DNA of 64,000 nt, taken from Coptis chinensis (taxonomy: Eukaryota; Streptophyta; Magnoliopsida; Ranunculales; Ranunculaceae). Positions 45,701 to 57,150 of this stretch are shown one piece after another. Where the stretch lies: positions 14,671,501 to 14,735,500 of the forward strand of contig CM027381.1 of assembly GCA_015680905.1 (NCBI GenBank), written 5' to 3'. The notes under the pieces are model-generated. The model made no database searches. It worked only from the letters and a program-made list of their open reading frames with translations, and was not told the origin of the DNA. Position numbers and translations under genes: made by a program. The number at the start of each line of letters is the position of its first letter. Position 1 is the first letter of the stretch.

Positions 45701-47941
45701 CAACTATTCTTTATTTAGGATCCTTCGGTGCGTTTGAGAACTCACGAAAACTTCGAATGGCGTGGATGATGTTCAACCGCTTTCAATGGATACAAATGAA
45801 ATATTTACTACGGAAGAGGTACATAGTAGGCATTGTTTTCACTTGTTTTTATTTTCTAAATGAAATTATATTAGTTTATTGATTGTTGTTTTCTTTCATA
45901 TATTTAGGTATTTCATACACGTAGTGACGTAATTGGTTGGGCAACCGCTTTCGGGGGAAAACAATGTAATGTGGTTGTGGTAATTGGGAAGTCGCAATGC
46001 TAACGGAACCGAAAGTACCAAGGCCGGATTTAGATTATGCGAGTTCGGTGTATCGCTCACATAAAAAAGCGAGAAAAGTTAATAAGAGAAATACGGGAAC
46101 CATGAAACGTGGATGTCCATTTAAGTTAAGATGTATTTTCCAACGCAAATCGGTCAATAGTTGGAAAATTGTCGTTCTTAATGGTGTTCACAACCATCCA
46201 TTAGCGAACACCCTTGAAGGACATGCATTTGCTACTCGACTGACTGTTCCACAATTCGAGTTCTTGTCAGAGATGACTCAAAATGGAGTTAAGCCTAAAG
46301 AAGTTTTGAAGTCCATCAGACATAGGTTTCCTGATAACCTATCTAGCATATATTAAGTCTACAATGCCAGGCACAAGGTGAGGACATTTGTAACGCCCGT
46401 ATTTTTAAATACGTATTTTTCTATTTATTAATTAATTAATTATTTATTTATTTTCAAAATTCGTCGGATTGGACTCGGGATACGTGGGCCTGGTTTTGGG
46501 CCCGAGTCTGTGTTGGGCTTGGGTTTCGGACCCAAGTATATAAACAATTTTTCTAGAAAATAGGGTTCCTGGAGAATAGAATAATTAAAAAAAAAAATGG
46601 AGGCGAGAGAAAGTCGGTTTGTTTGGAGCGTTGGGCCGACGAATCGGGCTAGGAGGATTCGTCGAGCTGTTACGTCAGGTGAGTAGTTAGTTTTCTACTA
46701 CTTCTTTTTGTCCTGTTTCGTTATTTTATTTAAATTAGTTAAATATTGGTATGTTAAATATTGGTATATTGTTTTTGGGTTAGTAGTGAAACTGTTTGGA
46801 TTGAAGAAGCTCGACAGGCCAATGGCAATAAGCACGAGCGAGCCAGTAATGGCATCGTCCCGTCTTTTGGGTTGTTTGAACCTTTTTGTTTTGGATTTTT
46901 ATCGAGTTATTGATGTCGTCTTTGTCCGGCTTCGACAGACGCTTCGGGCGTCGGCGATGGGTGAGCCCGAGGTTTGGAGTGGGGGTTGATTACACTCCAA
47001 AAGTTTGGTGGTGAGGGGGATCGGAACCCAACCATTTGGGTACTGTGGGAAGCTGTGAACAGCGGCAATGGCGGCCGACAGTAAATCGTTTTTTTTATTA
47101 AACTTTGTTGTTTGGATTTTGTTTGGGTATTTGAATGGATTGAATGGTTTGTAGTGATGGGACTGAGTGTTGTGAGGTGGGGGAGCGTTTGAACAAGCTT
47201 TAATGGAGGTCGACAGTTTCTAGATCTAGTTTTGGGGAAGGTTAGATCTAAGGAATTGAGGCTTTGGCGTTAATTAATGTTAGAGGGTTTTTATTTATGA
47301 GTAAAACCGATAGGTTGGAATGGGTAGGTGATTAGGATTAGTGGTGGCGGATTTTTGGTGGGGTGGAGGAAAATTTGGGGAAGAAGATGCAATCAGAGTC
47401 GTGGGTGGGCCTTGGGCGAATCCACTTGCTATATGGGTCGACCTTGTTTTGTTTGCTTGGGCGGGCTTCTTTTGTTTTAGTTTTGGACCGGTTTAGATTC
47501 AGTTCTTGGGCCCTAGTCTTGTTTTGTCTTGGGCGATTTCTTTAAGTGGTTGGGCCCTTTTCCCTATTTGGTTTGAAATTTTTGGATCAATTTAATTAAG
47601 ATTTGTGGACCAGTTCAGTTAAATTGATGGGCCGTATCATTGGTGTTTTTGGACCAGTTCTAATATTAGCCTATGGGTCCGTTTCATTTGTATTTGTGGA
47701 CCAGTTTAACTTAACAGCTTTTGGGCCCGTTTCTAATATTGCATGGACCAGTCCATTGGACTTAAAATAGATCCAATTGGGTCAGGTAAAATAAATAAGT
47801 GGACTTTTAGACTTTCGGGTTCTAAGGTTTGGGCTTGGCCAGTTGGGTCCGAACCATGACCTTGGCCATGAGCCCATGAGCCATGCACCTTTGCCCTTAG
47901 CCATGAACCATGGCTATGCCCATGAACCTGTCGAACATGGA

Positions 47942-48185
47942 AACGACAGTTTGACTTTGACCAGGACAGTTTGACTTTGACTTGGACAGTTTGACTTTGA
48001 CTAGGACAGTTTGACTTTGACCATCGATCGTTGACTTTGACGGTTGACTTTGACCTTTGACCATGGACGGTTGACTTTCACCTTTGACTTTGACGATGAC
48101 AGTTTGACTTTGACCATGACATGTTGAGTTTGACCTTGACCATGAGGTGTTGACCTTTGACCGTTGACCGTTGACTTTTCCAGTT
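47942..48185 (+). repeat. TTTGACTTTGACC short tandem repeat in the solo LTR
   Basis: About 15 degenerate copies of a 12-22-bp unit built on GTTTGACTTTGACC. It includes TTGAC W-box cores, so it might bind WRKY factors. Confidence 0.8.
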
Positions 48186-49249
48186 TTTCACACTTTTGTT
48201 TTTATGGACTAATATAGTAATAAAATATTGTCAAAGATTGTATAACTTGGTTGCTCATTATCTAATTTAGATTTGACGTGAGTAGTGTGTAAAGCATATA
48301 TATATTGGGCTTTGATTGTGGACTGTGGACTGTTTATTTGTGCTACGTTTTATGTTGTATATTGTATGGACAAGCCATAAAATAAAATGGTACGGAAACC
48401 TGCATAATTGGTTAGTCACTGTCTAAGAAAGATTTGACAGTGATGTTGTGTATTTTTGACACGTGACGATATTGAGATGTTAGGAGACATTATGTTCCTA
48501 ATACGTTATAATAAATAATGTATGCGATACGTGGAAGCATTGTGACATGACATGATATAATACGTTATAATATATTGATGCAATATCTTGGAGAAATGTA
48601 TATACACTCCATTATTTTATATGTGAGATGCTAGTATAGCACTGGTGAATATTTGCCCCTGGTGTGGCGTTGTCTTGATAATATATTGGCACGTGAAAGA
48701 ATGAAAGTGACTATGATGAGATATAATTGAGATATTTCTAGATATTATGGCTTAGTGCAATAAGGTAATTGACCTTGCACGTGATATAGTAGAAATGTTT
48801 ATGAGTCATTAATGTATGACACCGAATAAATTACATAACGAAAATCCTAGAACCTGACTACCACAACTCATGTGATTGGCCCTTCCGGCGTTTGTTTAAA
48901 GGCCGAATGGCCTTCGGCGGCCCTCCGGCGTAGCGAATAGTGGCTTGATTATTCCGTTAAGCAAAATAGAACGATGATCGCAATATTTTATGCCGAATAG
49001 TGGCGGTGCTTACATAGATTTGGCTTCCGTGAGGATTTACGGTGTCGCGGCATCCCGCCAGGGGTGGTTACGCACGGAGTGGCTCATTATGTAAAGGGAG
49101 GCATGTGGATGTACATGTTCGGCGTTGGGTTCGCGATTGTGGTAGCCAGGAAACTAGGTAAGACATAGATCTGACGTGATTTTAGGGACACACAAAAAGA
49201 AAGCCCCGAAATAATCTAATTATGGTAATATGTTTGGTTGGTTATTTGT

Positions 49250-49435
49250 TTAGTTAGAACCTAAAGCCCGATGGAGGAACTACATGCCTTATTTATGATG
49301 TGTATAGTTTGTTGTGTGGTTAGTGGGAAGTTAAAGGCCTCGGTGGAGGAACTACCTGCCTTTAATTAGTATTCTTAAGGATGTTATATTAGTCGTTGAA
49401 AGTTAAAGGCTTCGGTGGAGGAACTAACCTGCCGT
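49250..49435 (+). repeat. Three degenerate copies of a GGTGGAGGAACTA unit in the solo LTR
   Basis: A phrase around 'AAAGGCCTCGGTGGAGGAAC' followed by TACCTGCC occurs near 49260, 49330 and 49405 at 65-75-bp spacing. Confidence 0.7.
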
Positions 49436-49889
49436 AGGGATTGTGTATATATATGTATAATTATATGTTATATTTTAGAGCTACTCACACCAAAGATTGT
49501 TTATAATCTTGACCCGATTTGCATGTTTGTTTATCGGGGGTGTTCATTCAATGAACATAGTTGATAAGTTTTGACAGGTTTAGTGTTGAAGAAGATCGGT
49601 TGCTGCTTGTGGTTTGCGTTAGCGTTGCATCTCAGGATAAGTTTTGTTTTCCCTTGAGGTGATATAGATTTTCAGTTGAGATAATATTATTTGCATTTTC
49701 ATTTATAAATTGTTTTTGGTAATGAAGATGACTGTTGTTTAAGTTAAAATTTTTATTGGTTTTTAATTATCCGCATATTTTAAACTGTTTATGGGTTTTT
49801 GGAAGTGGAGAGTGCGTCACACCTCGGAGATCGAAGAGTCGGGGACAAATAGTGTTTTTCCGAATTCTGTCGAAATTCGGGGTGTGACA

Positions 49890-51480
49890 ACATTGGATAT
49901 GAACGGTCGCTCGCAAATGCAGAGATTGCGTGAGTTGTTAGCAGAAAACCATTATTTCGAGGAGGTGAGAGAGGATATGAATACGGATGAGATAACGGGA
50001 TTGTTATGGGCCCATCCGGACGGTGTTAAAATGGCTCGGACTTTTCCAAAAGTTTTCATCATAGACGCGACCTATAAAACCAATAAGTATCGGTGGCCTT
50101 TTGTACAGTTTGTGGGGGTGACTTCAACCGGAAGTCTTTCACCGGTCTGTCAAGTGTTGCTCCAAATCCAAACAAATGATAGACTATGAGTGGGCTTTGC
50201 GTCAGTTTAACGGTTTGCTTTGGGTGAAGAAAGGCCATCTGTGATCGTGTCTGACAGGGACTTGGCCTTGATGGGTGCTGCTGATATTGTGTTTCCTGAC
50301 GCGCACAAGCATCTCTGTAGATGGCATATCTCTATGTGCGTCCTTCAGAAATGCAATGATTTTTTTCCCACCACAGAACTAGTAGATAAAGGCCGGTTCT
50401 CGTGGAACAACAGTAGTAAAATCGGGACCGAGGATATCTTCAACCGTAGAATTGCCGCTTTGGAAAAACACTATAGGGTTGAGTACTCCAATTTTGTTAG
50501 TTATCTGCGAGACTTGGTTGCCTTACAAGGATCGATTAGGTATGTTGTTGGACGGATCAACATATTCACTTTGGGGAGTACAACGACCAATAGAGTCGAA
50601 GCGGTCTCATGCTTTCGGGTGAAACGCGTGTTCTAGGAAACACAAACGGACATGATTTTCTAAGTATGTTTTACTTGATCCACCCGATTTTAGAGATCCG
50701 GATGTCCGAGATTAGAGTGCGTTCGAGAAGAGTCGATTGTAACCCAAAGACCACCACCGATTCCTTTATTTCGTGAACTTCGAAAAACCCCGGTCTCAAG
50801 AAAATGTTTGGACTTGCTTTATGAAGAATTAGATACCCGTGTAAGCCTTTGCCGCTAAAGACTCGAGTTCATTTGTGGGTGTTATTTGCGCACCGGATCA
50901 TGGATTGTCATGTGCTCACGAAATCATTGAACTTCAAAAGCAAGAACGTTCCATATCTTTGAGTGCTATCGATCCCTTTTGGAAAACTCACGCTTTTCCA
51001 AGTGTGTGGTGGGTGTTGGTCCCGATTGACCTTCTTCGATGGATATGTTTATGAAAAAAGGTATGAAATGGCTTCGAAGAAGAGAGCGGGGTTATGGTTA
51101 GAAAACTTATGGAGATTGCCGTGCGAGAAACTACATGGCTAGAACCACCTTATGAGGAGGCTTAAAACCAAAGGTCGACTAAGGGTAGCCGCAAGAGAAA
51201 AGCTTCCAACCGAGGATGAAAACTCTTCAAAACGAGATTCATCCGGTTTTGAACATTCCCAACGTGAGCATGAAGAGTGGGTCTCGTCCGCAAACAATCG
51301 AGATGTACGCCAAATTCCAAGCCTTCTCATAAATTCCAAGCTACTCTAAACCCACTGCAGAGAAGTCTTCTCCGAAACCACCTTTGCCAAAAAAAACCAC
51401 ACCACGGAATAACTCTTCTCAAAAGTCACCTTTACCACCTAAAACAACCACACCACGGAATAACTCTTCTCAAAAATCCT
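49890..51480 (+). pseudogene. MULE transposase gene, catalytic core and SWIM region
   Basis: Resumes after the solo LTR with MNGRSQMQRLRELLAENHYF. The core is KVFIIDATYKTNKYRWPFVQ (first catalytic Asp), then VIVSDRDLALMGAAD (second Asp) and PDAHKHLCRWHI, the C-x2-H motif of MULE transposases. At 50905-51000 CAHEIIELQKQERSI and IDPFWKTH match the SWIM zinc-finger segment. Frames shift between 50160 and 50220 and again after 50636, so it is inactive. 51150-51480 is a Ser/Pro/Lys-rich linker with two copies of a PRNNSSQKS phrase. Confidence 0.85.
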
Positions 51481-52149
51481 CAAAGTTAGACATTGGCATC
51501 CCGAGGGAGCGAGACATTACGGTTTGGACATTCCAAAAGAACTACACAAATATATTGTTAAAGTGGATGACCACGTGGGTGATGGCAATTCTTGGTATAG
51601 AGCAATGTGCATTGCATTAGGAAGAAGTCGGGAAGAGTGGTCGTGGATGAGAAATGAGTTGTTACAAGAACTTAATGACAACCTCCCTTATATATCGTAC
51701 ATTGTACACTCACAAAGGAGATTAGGTAATGTGAAACCTACAATTTCCCATGAATGCGGTTGGGCACCCCTCGTAAGTGGATGAGCATGCCCTTTGCTGG
51801 ATATCTATTTGCTTAGATTTAATGTCATCCTCGTACATTTAGGAAGTATGTACTTCGCCATCTTATTTTGCCACCGAGAACCCAAGCAAATCCGAGAGAG
51901 TAAAGAAAGTGTTGGGTACCGCTTTACGTCTGAGGATGTCATTTTGTCCATGTTGAACTTGTTGATGATTGTCCGGTTCCAAAACCGATGGGAAGATGGC
52001 GTAGAGCTCGACACTTAATTGCAGATAGTTGGGATACTGCATTACAAGCAAGACAAGCGCAATTTACGGCATTGAACATTCCCAATTTAGTATTGGAAGA
52101 CGAGCACACTAATGATGGGGCCGAAATACCAATAATAGATGTTGACTAG
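51481..52149 (+). pseudogene. OTU-like cysteine protease domain at the end of the MULE gene
   Basis: The frame reads IPKELHKYIVKVDDHVGDGN, SWYRAMCIALGRSREEWSWM and RNELLQELNDN, then shifted blocks corresponding to MSMPFAGYLFAS and VILVHLGSMYFAILFC, ending near 52149. It matches the OTU deubiquitinase-like domain often fused to plant FAR1/MULE transposases. The catalytic motif D-G-N-C is D-G-N-S here (Cys to Ser), so no protease activity is expected. Several frame changes occur. Confidence 0.75.
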
Positions 52150-52324
52150 GAATAAGTCTATGTAATTAATGTTCATGTGGTTGGAATTGTAATTTGTTTT
52201 TTGATACAATTTTCTTAAATTTGATTGTATTTTTTTGTCGAATTAATTGTATGGATGTATGTATGTTTGTTTGATTTTGGAAAAAATGACTTTTGGCAAA
52301 AAAAATTCTCTGTTTTTTTGGCAC

Positions 52325-52760
52325 TTGAACGGTGTGGCTACACCGTTTGGACTTAGTCTCAAACGGTGTGGCCATGGCGTTTGAGACTAAAACTTGGAAA
52401 AAATATGACTTGCTGTTTTTTTGGCATTTGGACTGTGTGGTCACACCGTTTGGACTTAGCCTCAAACGGTGTGGCCATGTCGTTGTAATTAGTTCGAAAG
52501 CGACATGGCCACACCGTTTGGGACTAAGTCCAAACGGTGTGGCCATGTTGTTTGAGATTTGAACTTGGAAAAAAGATTTCTTTGTTTTTTTGGCATTTGG
52601 ACGGTGTGGCCACACCGTTTGGACTTAGTCTCAAACGGTGTGGCCATATCGTTTTAGACTAAAACTTGGAAAGAATAAGACTTGCTGTTTTTTTGGCATT
52701 TGGACGGTGTGACCACACCATTTGGACTTAGTCTCAAACGGTGTGGCCATGTCGTTTAAA
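52325..52760. repeat. Array of palindromic ACGGTGTGGCCACACCGT motifs
   Basis: About five to six units of 75-95 bp, each with one or two near-perfect palindromes. The copy at 52601-52618 is a perfect 18-bp palindrome. Units also share 'AACTTGGAAAAAA', 'GACTTGCTGTTTTTTTGGCA' and 'CAAACGGTGTGGCCATGTCG'. It lies exactly between the 3' ends of the convergent transposase/OTU and PMD genes. Confidence 0.9.
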
Positions 52761-52862
52761 ACATCTAAACTTGGAAAAAAAATGACTTGCTGTTTTTTTT
52801 GCCTCTTACCGTCCAAGAGGCAAAAAAACAGCAAGTCATTTTTTTTTCCAAGTTTAGATGTT
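52760..52862. repeat. Long near-perfect hairpin at the edge of the palindrome array
   Basis: The left arm, about 48 nt (AACATCTAAACTTGG ... TTGCCTCTT), is repeated as reverse complement (AAGAGGCAAAAA ... CCAAGTTTAGATGTT) after a loop of 7 nt (ACCGTCC). The only arm differences are lengths of two homopolymer runs. A transcript would fold into a strong stem. Confidence 0.93.
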
Positions 52863-52941
52863 GCGTGTTGTTTCGTGTTTTGGCAAAAAAATAGATGTTT
52901 CGTGTTTTGGCAATTGATCAATGTTTTATACATGGCATAAG

Positions 52942-53045
52942 AGAAATGAGAGTGGAGAAAGTGAAGAAGATATTCCAAAAATTTGACAATGACAAAGATG
53001 GAGGACTCAACACAAGAAATGTCATATCTGGTAATCTCTGTAAAC
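52942..53045 (+). pseudogene. Captured EF-hand exon (TPR/EF-hand protein At1g05150-like)
   Basis: The frame reads MRVEKVKKIFQKFDNDKDGG then LNTRNVISGNL. D-N-D-K-D-G-G-L fits an EF-hand loop, and the 'EKVKRIFQQFD-NxDGGL' phrase recalls the N-terminus of plant TPR/EF-hand proteins. It is only about 35 codons long and surrounded by MULE sequence, so it is likely a captured piece. Confidence 0.5.
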
Positions 53046-53604
53046 GGACTAACAAAACCAGCGAAGTCGAATATGAAAAAAATCCTTAGAATGTGAGTAC
53101 AAGAAACATTTAATGAACAAAATCTTATTAACAAGTATTCCACATAATAGTACTGCAGTTCTAAGTTACAAAATAGTTACAAGAAGTTACAAGTATTAAC
53201 AAGCATTTAAAGAACAAAATAGTACTGCAGTTCTAAGTTACAAAACTTAGATTCAACAAGTATTCCACATATCCCACAAAAATCTCCGAGTTTCAGCAAC
53301 AATACAATGTTATCACTTGATTTTTCTCTATAAGCATCTTTGTTACAAAAGCATAAGTAAACATAACAATAACAGAATTAAAACTTCAGAAAATGGTTAG
53401 TCAATCGTGATAACAACACAGTAAACCCTAGACTCAAGCTCAAGCTCTATAACACATTTCCAGACTCAAGAAAGACACTCAATCTCTCAAGCTCTATAAC
53501 ACATTTCCACCCGAGACTCCAACAAGACTTCCAACAAGACTGCCAATGCTCAACACAGTAAACCCTAAACTAACCAAATTCAACATTGCTAAATCCAATG
53601 CTCC

Positions 53605-56085
53605 TTAACGATATCGTCCGCCAATGAACTTGCACCGGGTCAAATTGTATGCCTCCATGAACTCGTTCCGTGCATCGTTTGGAATCGCAGTCCCACCCAA
53701 TTGCAAGCCTTGATTGAGCAAACGAGAAATTTCATCAACGACGGGGTGCTGTCAAAATTAAAACGAAAAACTACATTAGTATATACATTTACATTTATAA
53801 AATACCAAAACAAAACAAAACAAAATAAAAAACAAAAAAAACTAACGTTGTAAAGTATTAACTCACCAGATTATGATATGGAAGACTCTGTAGGGAGTAG
53901 AGATTAAGATGATAAGGGTTTATCATTCGAATATGGCTATTGTTTTCGTACCAACTCATGTATCTACTAACACACTCCCATGGATAAGACGGAATGGGTC
54001 CTCGATGTTCAAGTTGTATCAAGTGATTTTGCCATTTACTCCAATAGGAAGACACAACATTAAATTTCACATCGTACCCGCGTCCGGAAGTAGTTCGCGT
54101 CGAGGTCTTTGGTCTTGGGGGATCTGAAGGTACAAACTGCATATGACCCAACTGACGCACAACCCTCGAAACATTGTACTGCTTCAACATTATCAAGAAA
54201 GCATATAAATCCCTCGAAAAATGCTATTTCATCCACCGGCCGTATAGCTCGGACTTCAGGATAGGGATACCATTCAACCTATCAAATACCATATGATCGA
54301 GGAAATTAATCATCAACCACATACTAATAATATCAATTAATAAATAAAACTATTTATATACAAAAATGCTTACATCGGTACAAGTCATATTATCAATCAT
54401 CGCTCGGGTATGCTTCAATGCAGCTGTTGTGCTAGCATAAAAAGACTGAGTAACTGAGTATTTATGAGTACGCGACATGCTCAACTGATAGTCATCGTTT
54501 GGGAATGGCCTGAACACCGGGAAGTACTCATAAATCCATGCCTAGATTAATATAGACACCTAGTTAATATTGTAATAGATAGATAAAATTGACATTGAAA
54601 AGAAAAAAATAAAAAAACAAATACCTGTAGGAGAGTGAAATAGCCTGAAACACCCTTCACCTTGGCACTTGTGGCAGTCCTAAGACCCCTATACAAGTAA
54701 GCCCGGTAAAGGTCGCACCCCACGCCAGTAGTCTCTCGATCTCGGCAAATTTCATAAGCAGTCTCAGATAACAAACGGGAACTGCAGTTCCAGACGTGTC
54801 GGTGAAGGCGGTACATCCAAAGAAAAACAACAAATAAGCTCTCACAGCAAACCGGAACTCTTTTTGGGTTGATGCCTTCTTAACAACAACCCCATTTTCA
54901 TCTCGTAAATCTTCATCCGTCACCTTCCCAGCAAACTGCTTCATCAAGAAATCCATCCTAACTTTGGAAGTGAACTTATTGGATTTCATCTCCGCATCTA
55001 TCTTATCCATGGGTATGCCAAGACCTTGGTGGATGAGTCTTTTTGTCTGTTCCAGGGTCAAATCAGTGTCCCCAGTCACTGCTTTGCCTCTGATCGGAAC
55101 TCCTAAGAGTTGGGAAACATCGTCCAACGTGATTGTCATCTCACCCCACGGCATATGAAACGTGTTGGTCTCTGGATGCCACCTCTCCACAAACGCAGAG
55201 ACCAACACAGGATCTTGATGCCTATATACACCTAAGACCAGAGCACATAAGTTTGATCCTTTGAAGCTCCATATGAAAATTAGAACGATGAACACTCTCC
55301 CGACGATATCCCATTGTACCAACTTGTTCAGTGCCCATGACACTTCAACACCCCTCGCTCCGCTAAAACAACAAAAACTTAGTATTAATGTATGCACAAG
55401 GTTTCAGTAATACAAAATTTAAATACTAATAGACAATATATAATAATATTACCTGCCCTCCCAAATATCGCGAGCCACGTGCCTTTGCATAGTCATATAA
55501 CGGATGTGACACCGCGAGGGCCACCTCCATAAACACCTCTCGGAACTCCAAGTCATTGTTGGACTTTCTCACAATATTCACTGGAGGTACAGTGCACGGG
55601 ACTTCCTCGTCATCATCATCCTCCTCCTCCTCCTCATCCTCCGCGTCCTCCTCATCCTCCGCGTCATCAACACCCTCTTCGTCATCTTCTTCACTATCAT
55701 CTTCTTCATCATCACCTACATCTACACTCTTCCCACGATCTATATTTACATCATCTACATCTACATCTACATCTACATCTACATCTTCATCTTCATCTAA
55801 ATCTAAATCTAAATCTAAATCTACATCTATATCTACATCTACATCACTCAGAACTGTTTGCTTTTTTCTCTTTTGATTTCCTAACTCTACACCACTTACT
55901 ACATTACTGGGATCATCCGCTTTCCGATCCCCTCTACGGACTGATGCCGAGGTAGTTGTTGCCACTTTCTCTTTTTCTCGGGCTCCTCATGACCGAACTA
56001 CTACTCCCCTACCTAACAACTTCTTAGCACCCGTGAAAACACTTTTTGCTACATTCTTCACATTCACATTCTTTGTTCGAGGCAT
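53605..56085 (-). pseudogene. Plant mobile domain (PMD, MAIN-like / PP7 long-form-like) gene of the MULE
   Basis: Starts MPRTKNVNVKNVAKSVFTG (56085). An acidic Asp-Val/Glu-rich region (55965-55550) follows. Exon 54815-55370 carries the PMD core: VSAFVERWHPETNTFHMPWG, EMTITLDDVSQLLGVPIRGK, AYLLFFFGCTAFTDTSGTAV. Later exons give GVGCDLYRAYLYRGLRTA, PNDDYQLSMSRTHKYSVTQS, RVVRQLGHMQFVPSDPPRP and finally FMEAYNLTRCKFIGGRYR with a stop at about 53605. PMD proteins occur both in transposons (MULE and gypsy) and as host silencing factors (MAIN, MAIL1). Frame breaks occur near 55990 and near 54760, so it is probably inactive. Confidence 0.82.
55550..55870 (-). repeat. Trinucleotide-derived acidic repeat in the PMD gene
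   Basis: GATGTA/GATTTA/GAGGAC-type hexamer runs encode alternating Asp-Val, Asp-Leu and poly-Asp/Glu. A second, shorter copy lies at 56815-56880. Confidence 0.9.
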
Positions 56086-56754
56086 TGCTACAAAATAAAT
56101 AGGAGTTAAAAATAAGACATTCAACTAATTCAAATTGTTTATTAACAAGCAAATTCACAACTTCTAATAATAACAAGCAAATGCACAACTTCTTCTCCGT
56201 TTAGGAAGTCAGCATAGTGTAACAAACCTACCACAAACCAGAAGTTATTGTACAACAACTTCCCATTAAGTTACAATAGAATCAAATCTCAGTTTTCGAA
56301 TAGTAGGAAGGTGAGAGACGCAACCCCATAGTCTACATTTTCAACTATAGATAATATGCTCTAAAATCTAAATCGCTACTTTTTTTTTTCCAGTTTCCAG
56401 CCAAATGGTCAACGTAACAGCATATAACTGTACTCAACAATCATCCGCATCGGTGGCTCAATCAAGCAAGGTAGTAAACCACTCTAAGAACCTCACTGAT
56501 ATTAAGTTATAACTTACAACTAAAGTTCCTCCAAGAAGCATAGCTCTTCTTAGCATAGTCTACTATCTTAATATCTTATAAGTCCTACCAGTAGAGGAAA
56601 ACACAAACAAACGAGAAGTTATGGCTAGAGTCGTTAGGGTAGCTCATGTGGCATAATTGTATTCAGAAGTTCGTCAATGACATACAACTATACAAGTATC
56701 AATGCAAGAAGCCAAGAACTATACAATTAAAAACGAGAAGGGAAACTAATTATT

Positions 56755-57150
56755 CACTATCAGCATGACTTAGAACTACACTCTTCCCACGATCCATATT
56801 TACGTCATCGTCATCTACATCTACATCTAAATCTAAATCTAAATCTAAATCTACATCTACATCTACATCTACATCTACATCACTCTGAACTGTCCCCTTT
56901 CTTCTCTTTTGATTTCCTAACTCTACACCACTTACAACATTACTGGGATCATCCGCTTTCCGATCCACTCTACGAACTGATGCCGAAGTGGTTGATCCCC
57001 TTCCTCTCTTTTTCTCAGGCTCCTCATCGCGACCCGAACTACTACTCCCCCCCACCTAACAACTTCTTAGCACCCGTGAAAATACTTTTTGCTGCATTCT
57101 TCACATTCACATTTTTTGTTCGAGGCATTGCTACAAAATAAATAGGAGTT
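56755..57150 (-). pseudogene. Duplicated 5' end of the PMD gene
   Basis: Repeats the start (MPRTKNVNVKNAAKSIFTG at about 57126), the TTSASVRRVDRKADDPSNVV block, the Asp-Val repeat and VNMDRGKSV of the gene at 55720-56110, including about 35 bp of leader upstream of the ATG. The PMD core is absent. A tandem partial duplication of roughly 400 bp, with a frame change near 57055. Confidence 0.85.

Larger units (their letters stand above)
45005..46388 (+). pseudogene. MULE transposase gene, 5' part with FAR1-type DNA-binding domain
   Basis: Exons by splice signals: 45005-45187 (repeated DPIQE-type acidic peptide), 45719-45818 (DPSVRLRTHENFEWRG) and 45908 onward. The last reads HTRSDVIGWATAFGGKQCNV, then RGCPFKLRCIFQRK and GVHNHPLANTLEGH, a WRKY-GCM1/FAR1 zinc-binding domain with its C and HNH ligands. 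This domain binds DNA in MULE transposases and in the FAR1/FHY3 transcription factors derived from them. Reading-frame changes occur in the first exon and near 45990. The coding line is cut at 46388 by the solo LTR. Confidence 0.78.
46389..49889 (+). mobile_element. 3.5-kb solo LTR (fossil) inserted in the MULE transposase
   Basis: Begins TGTAACGCCCGTAT and ends GGGGTGTGACA, with perfect 5-bp direct repeats ACATT (46384-46388 and 49890-49894). There are no gag or pol domains and no internal primer site, and the whole insert has one TG...CA boundary pair, so it is a solo LTR left by recombination. The length fits very long-LTR gypsy families such as Tat/Ogre. Orientation is assumed from TG...CA ends only. 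The target duplication is intact, so it is younger than the MULE. Confidence 0.82.

Noticed and set aside
52166-53143. Two long minus-strand frames (149 and 170 residues) with MATPFETKSKRC-type repeats
   Set aside because: Generated by the palindrome array; the sequence repeats with the DNA unit and has no protein family resemblance.
55556-55876. Plus-strand Ser/Thr-rich open frame
   Set aside because: Antisense shadow of the Asp/Glu-rich repeat of the PMD gene.
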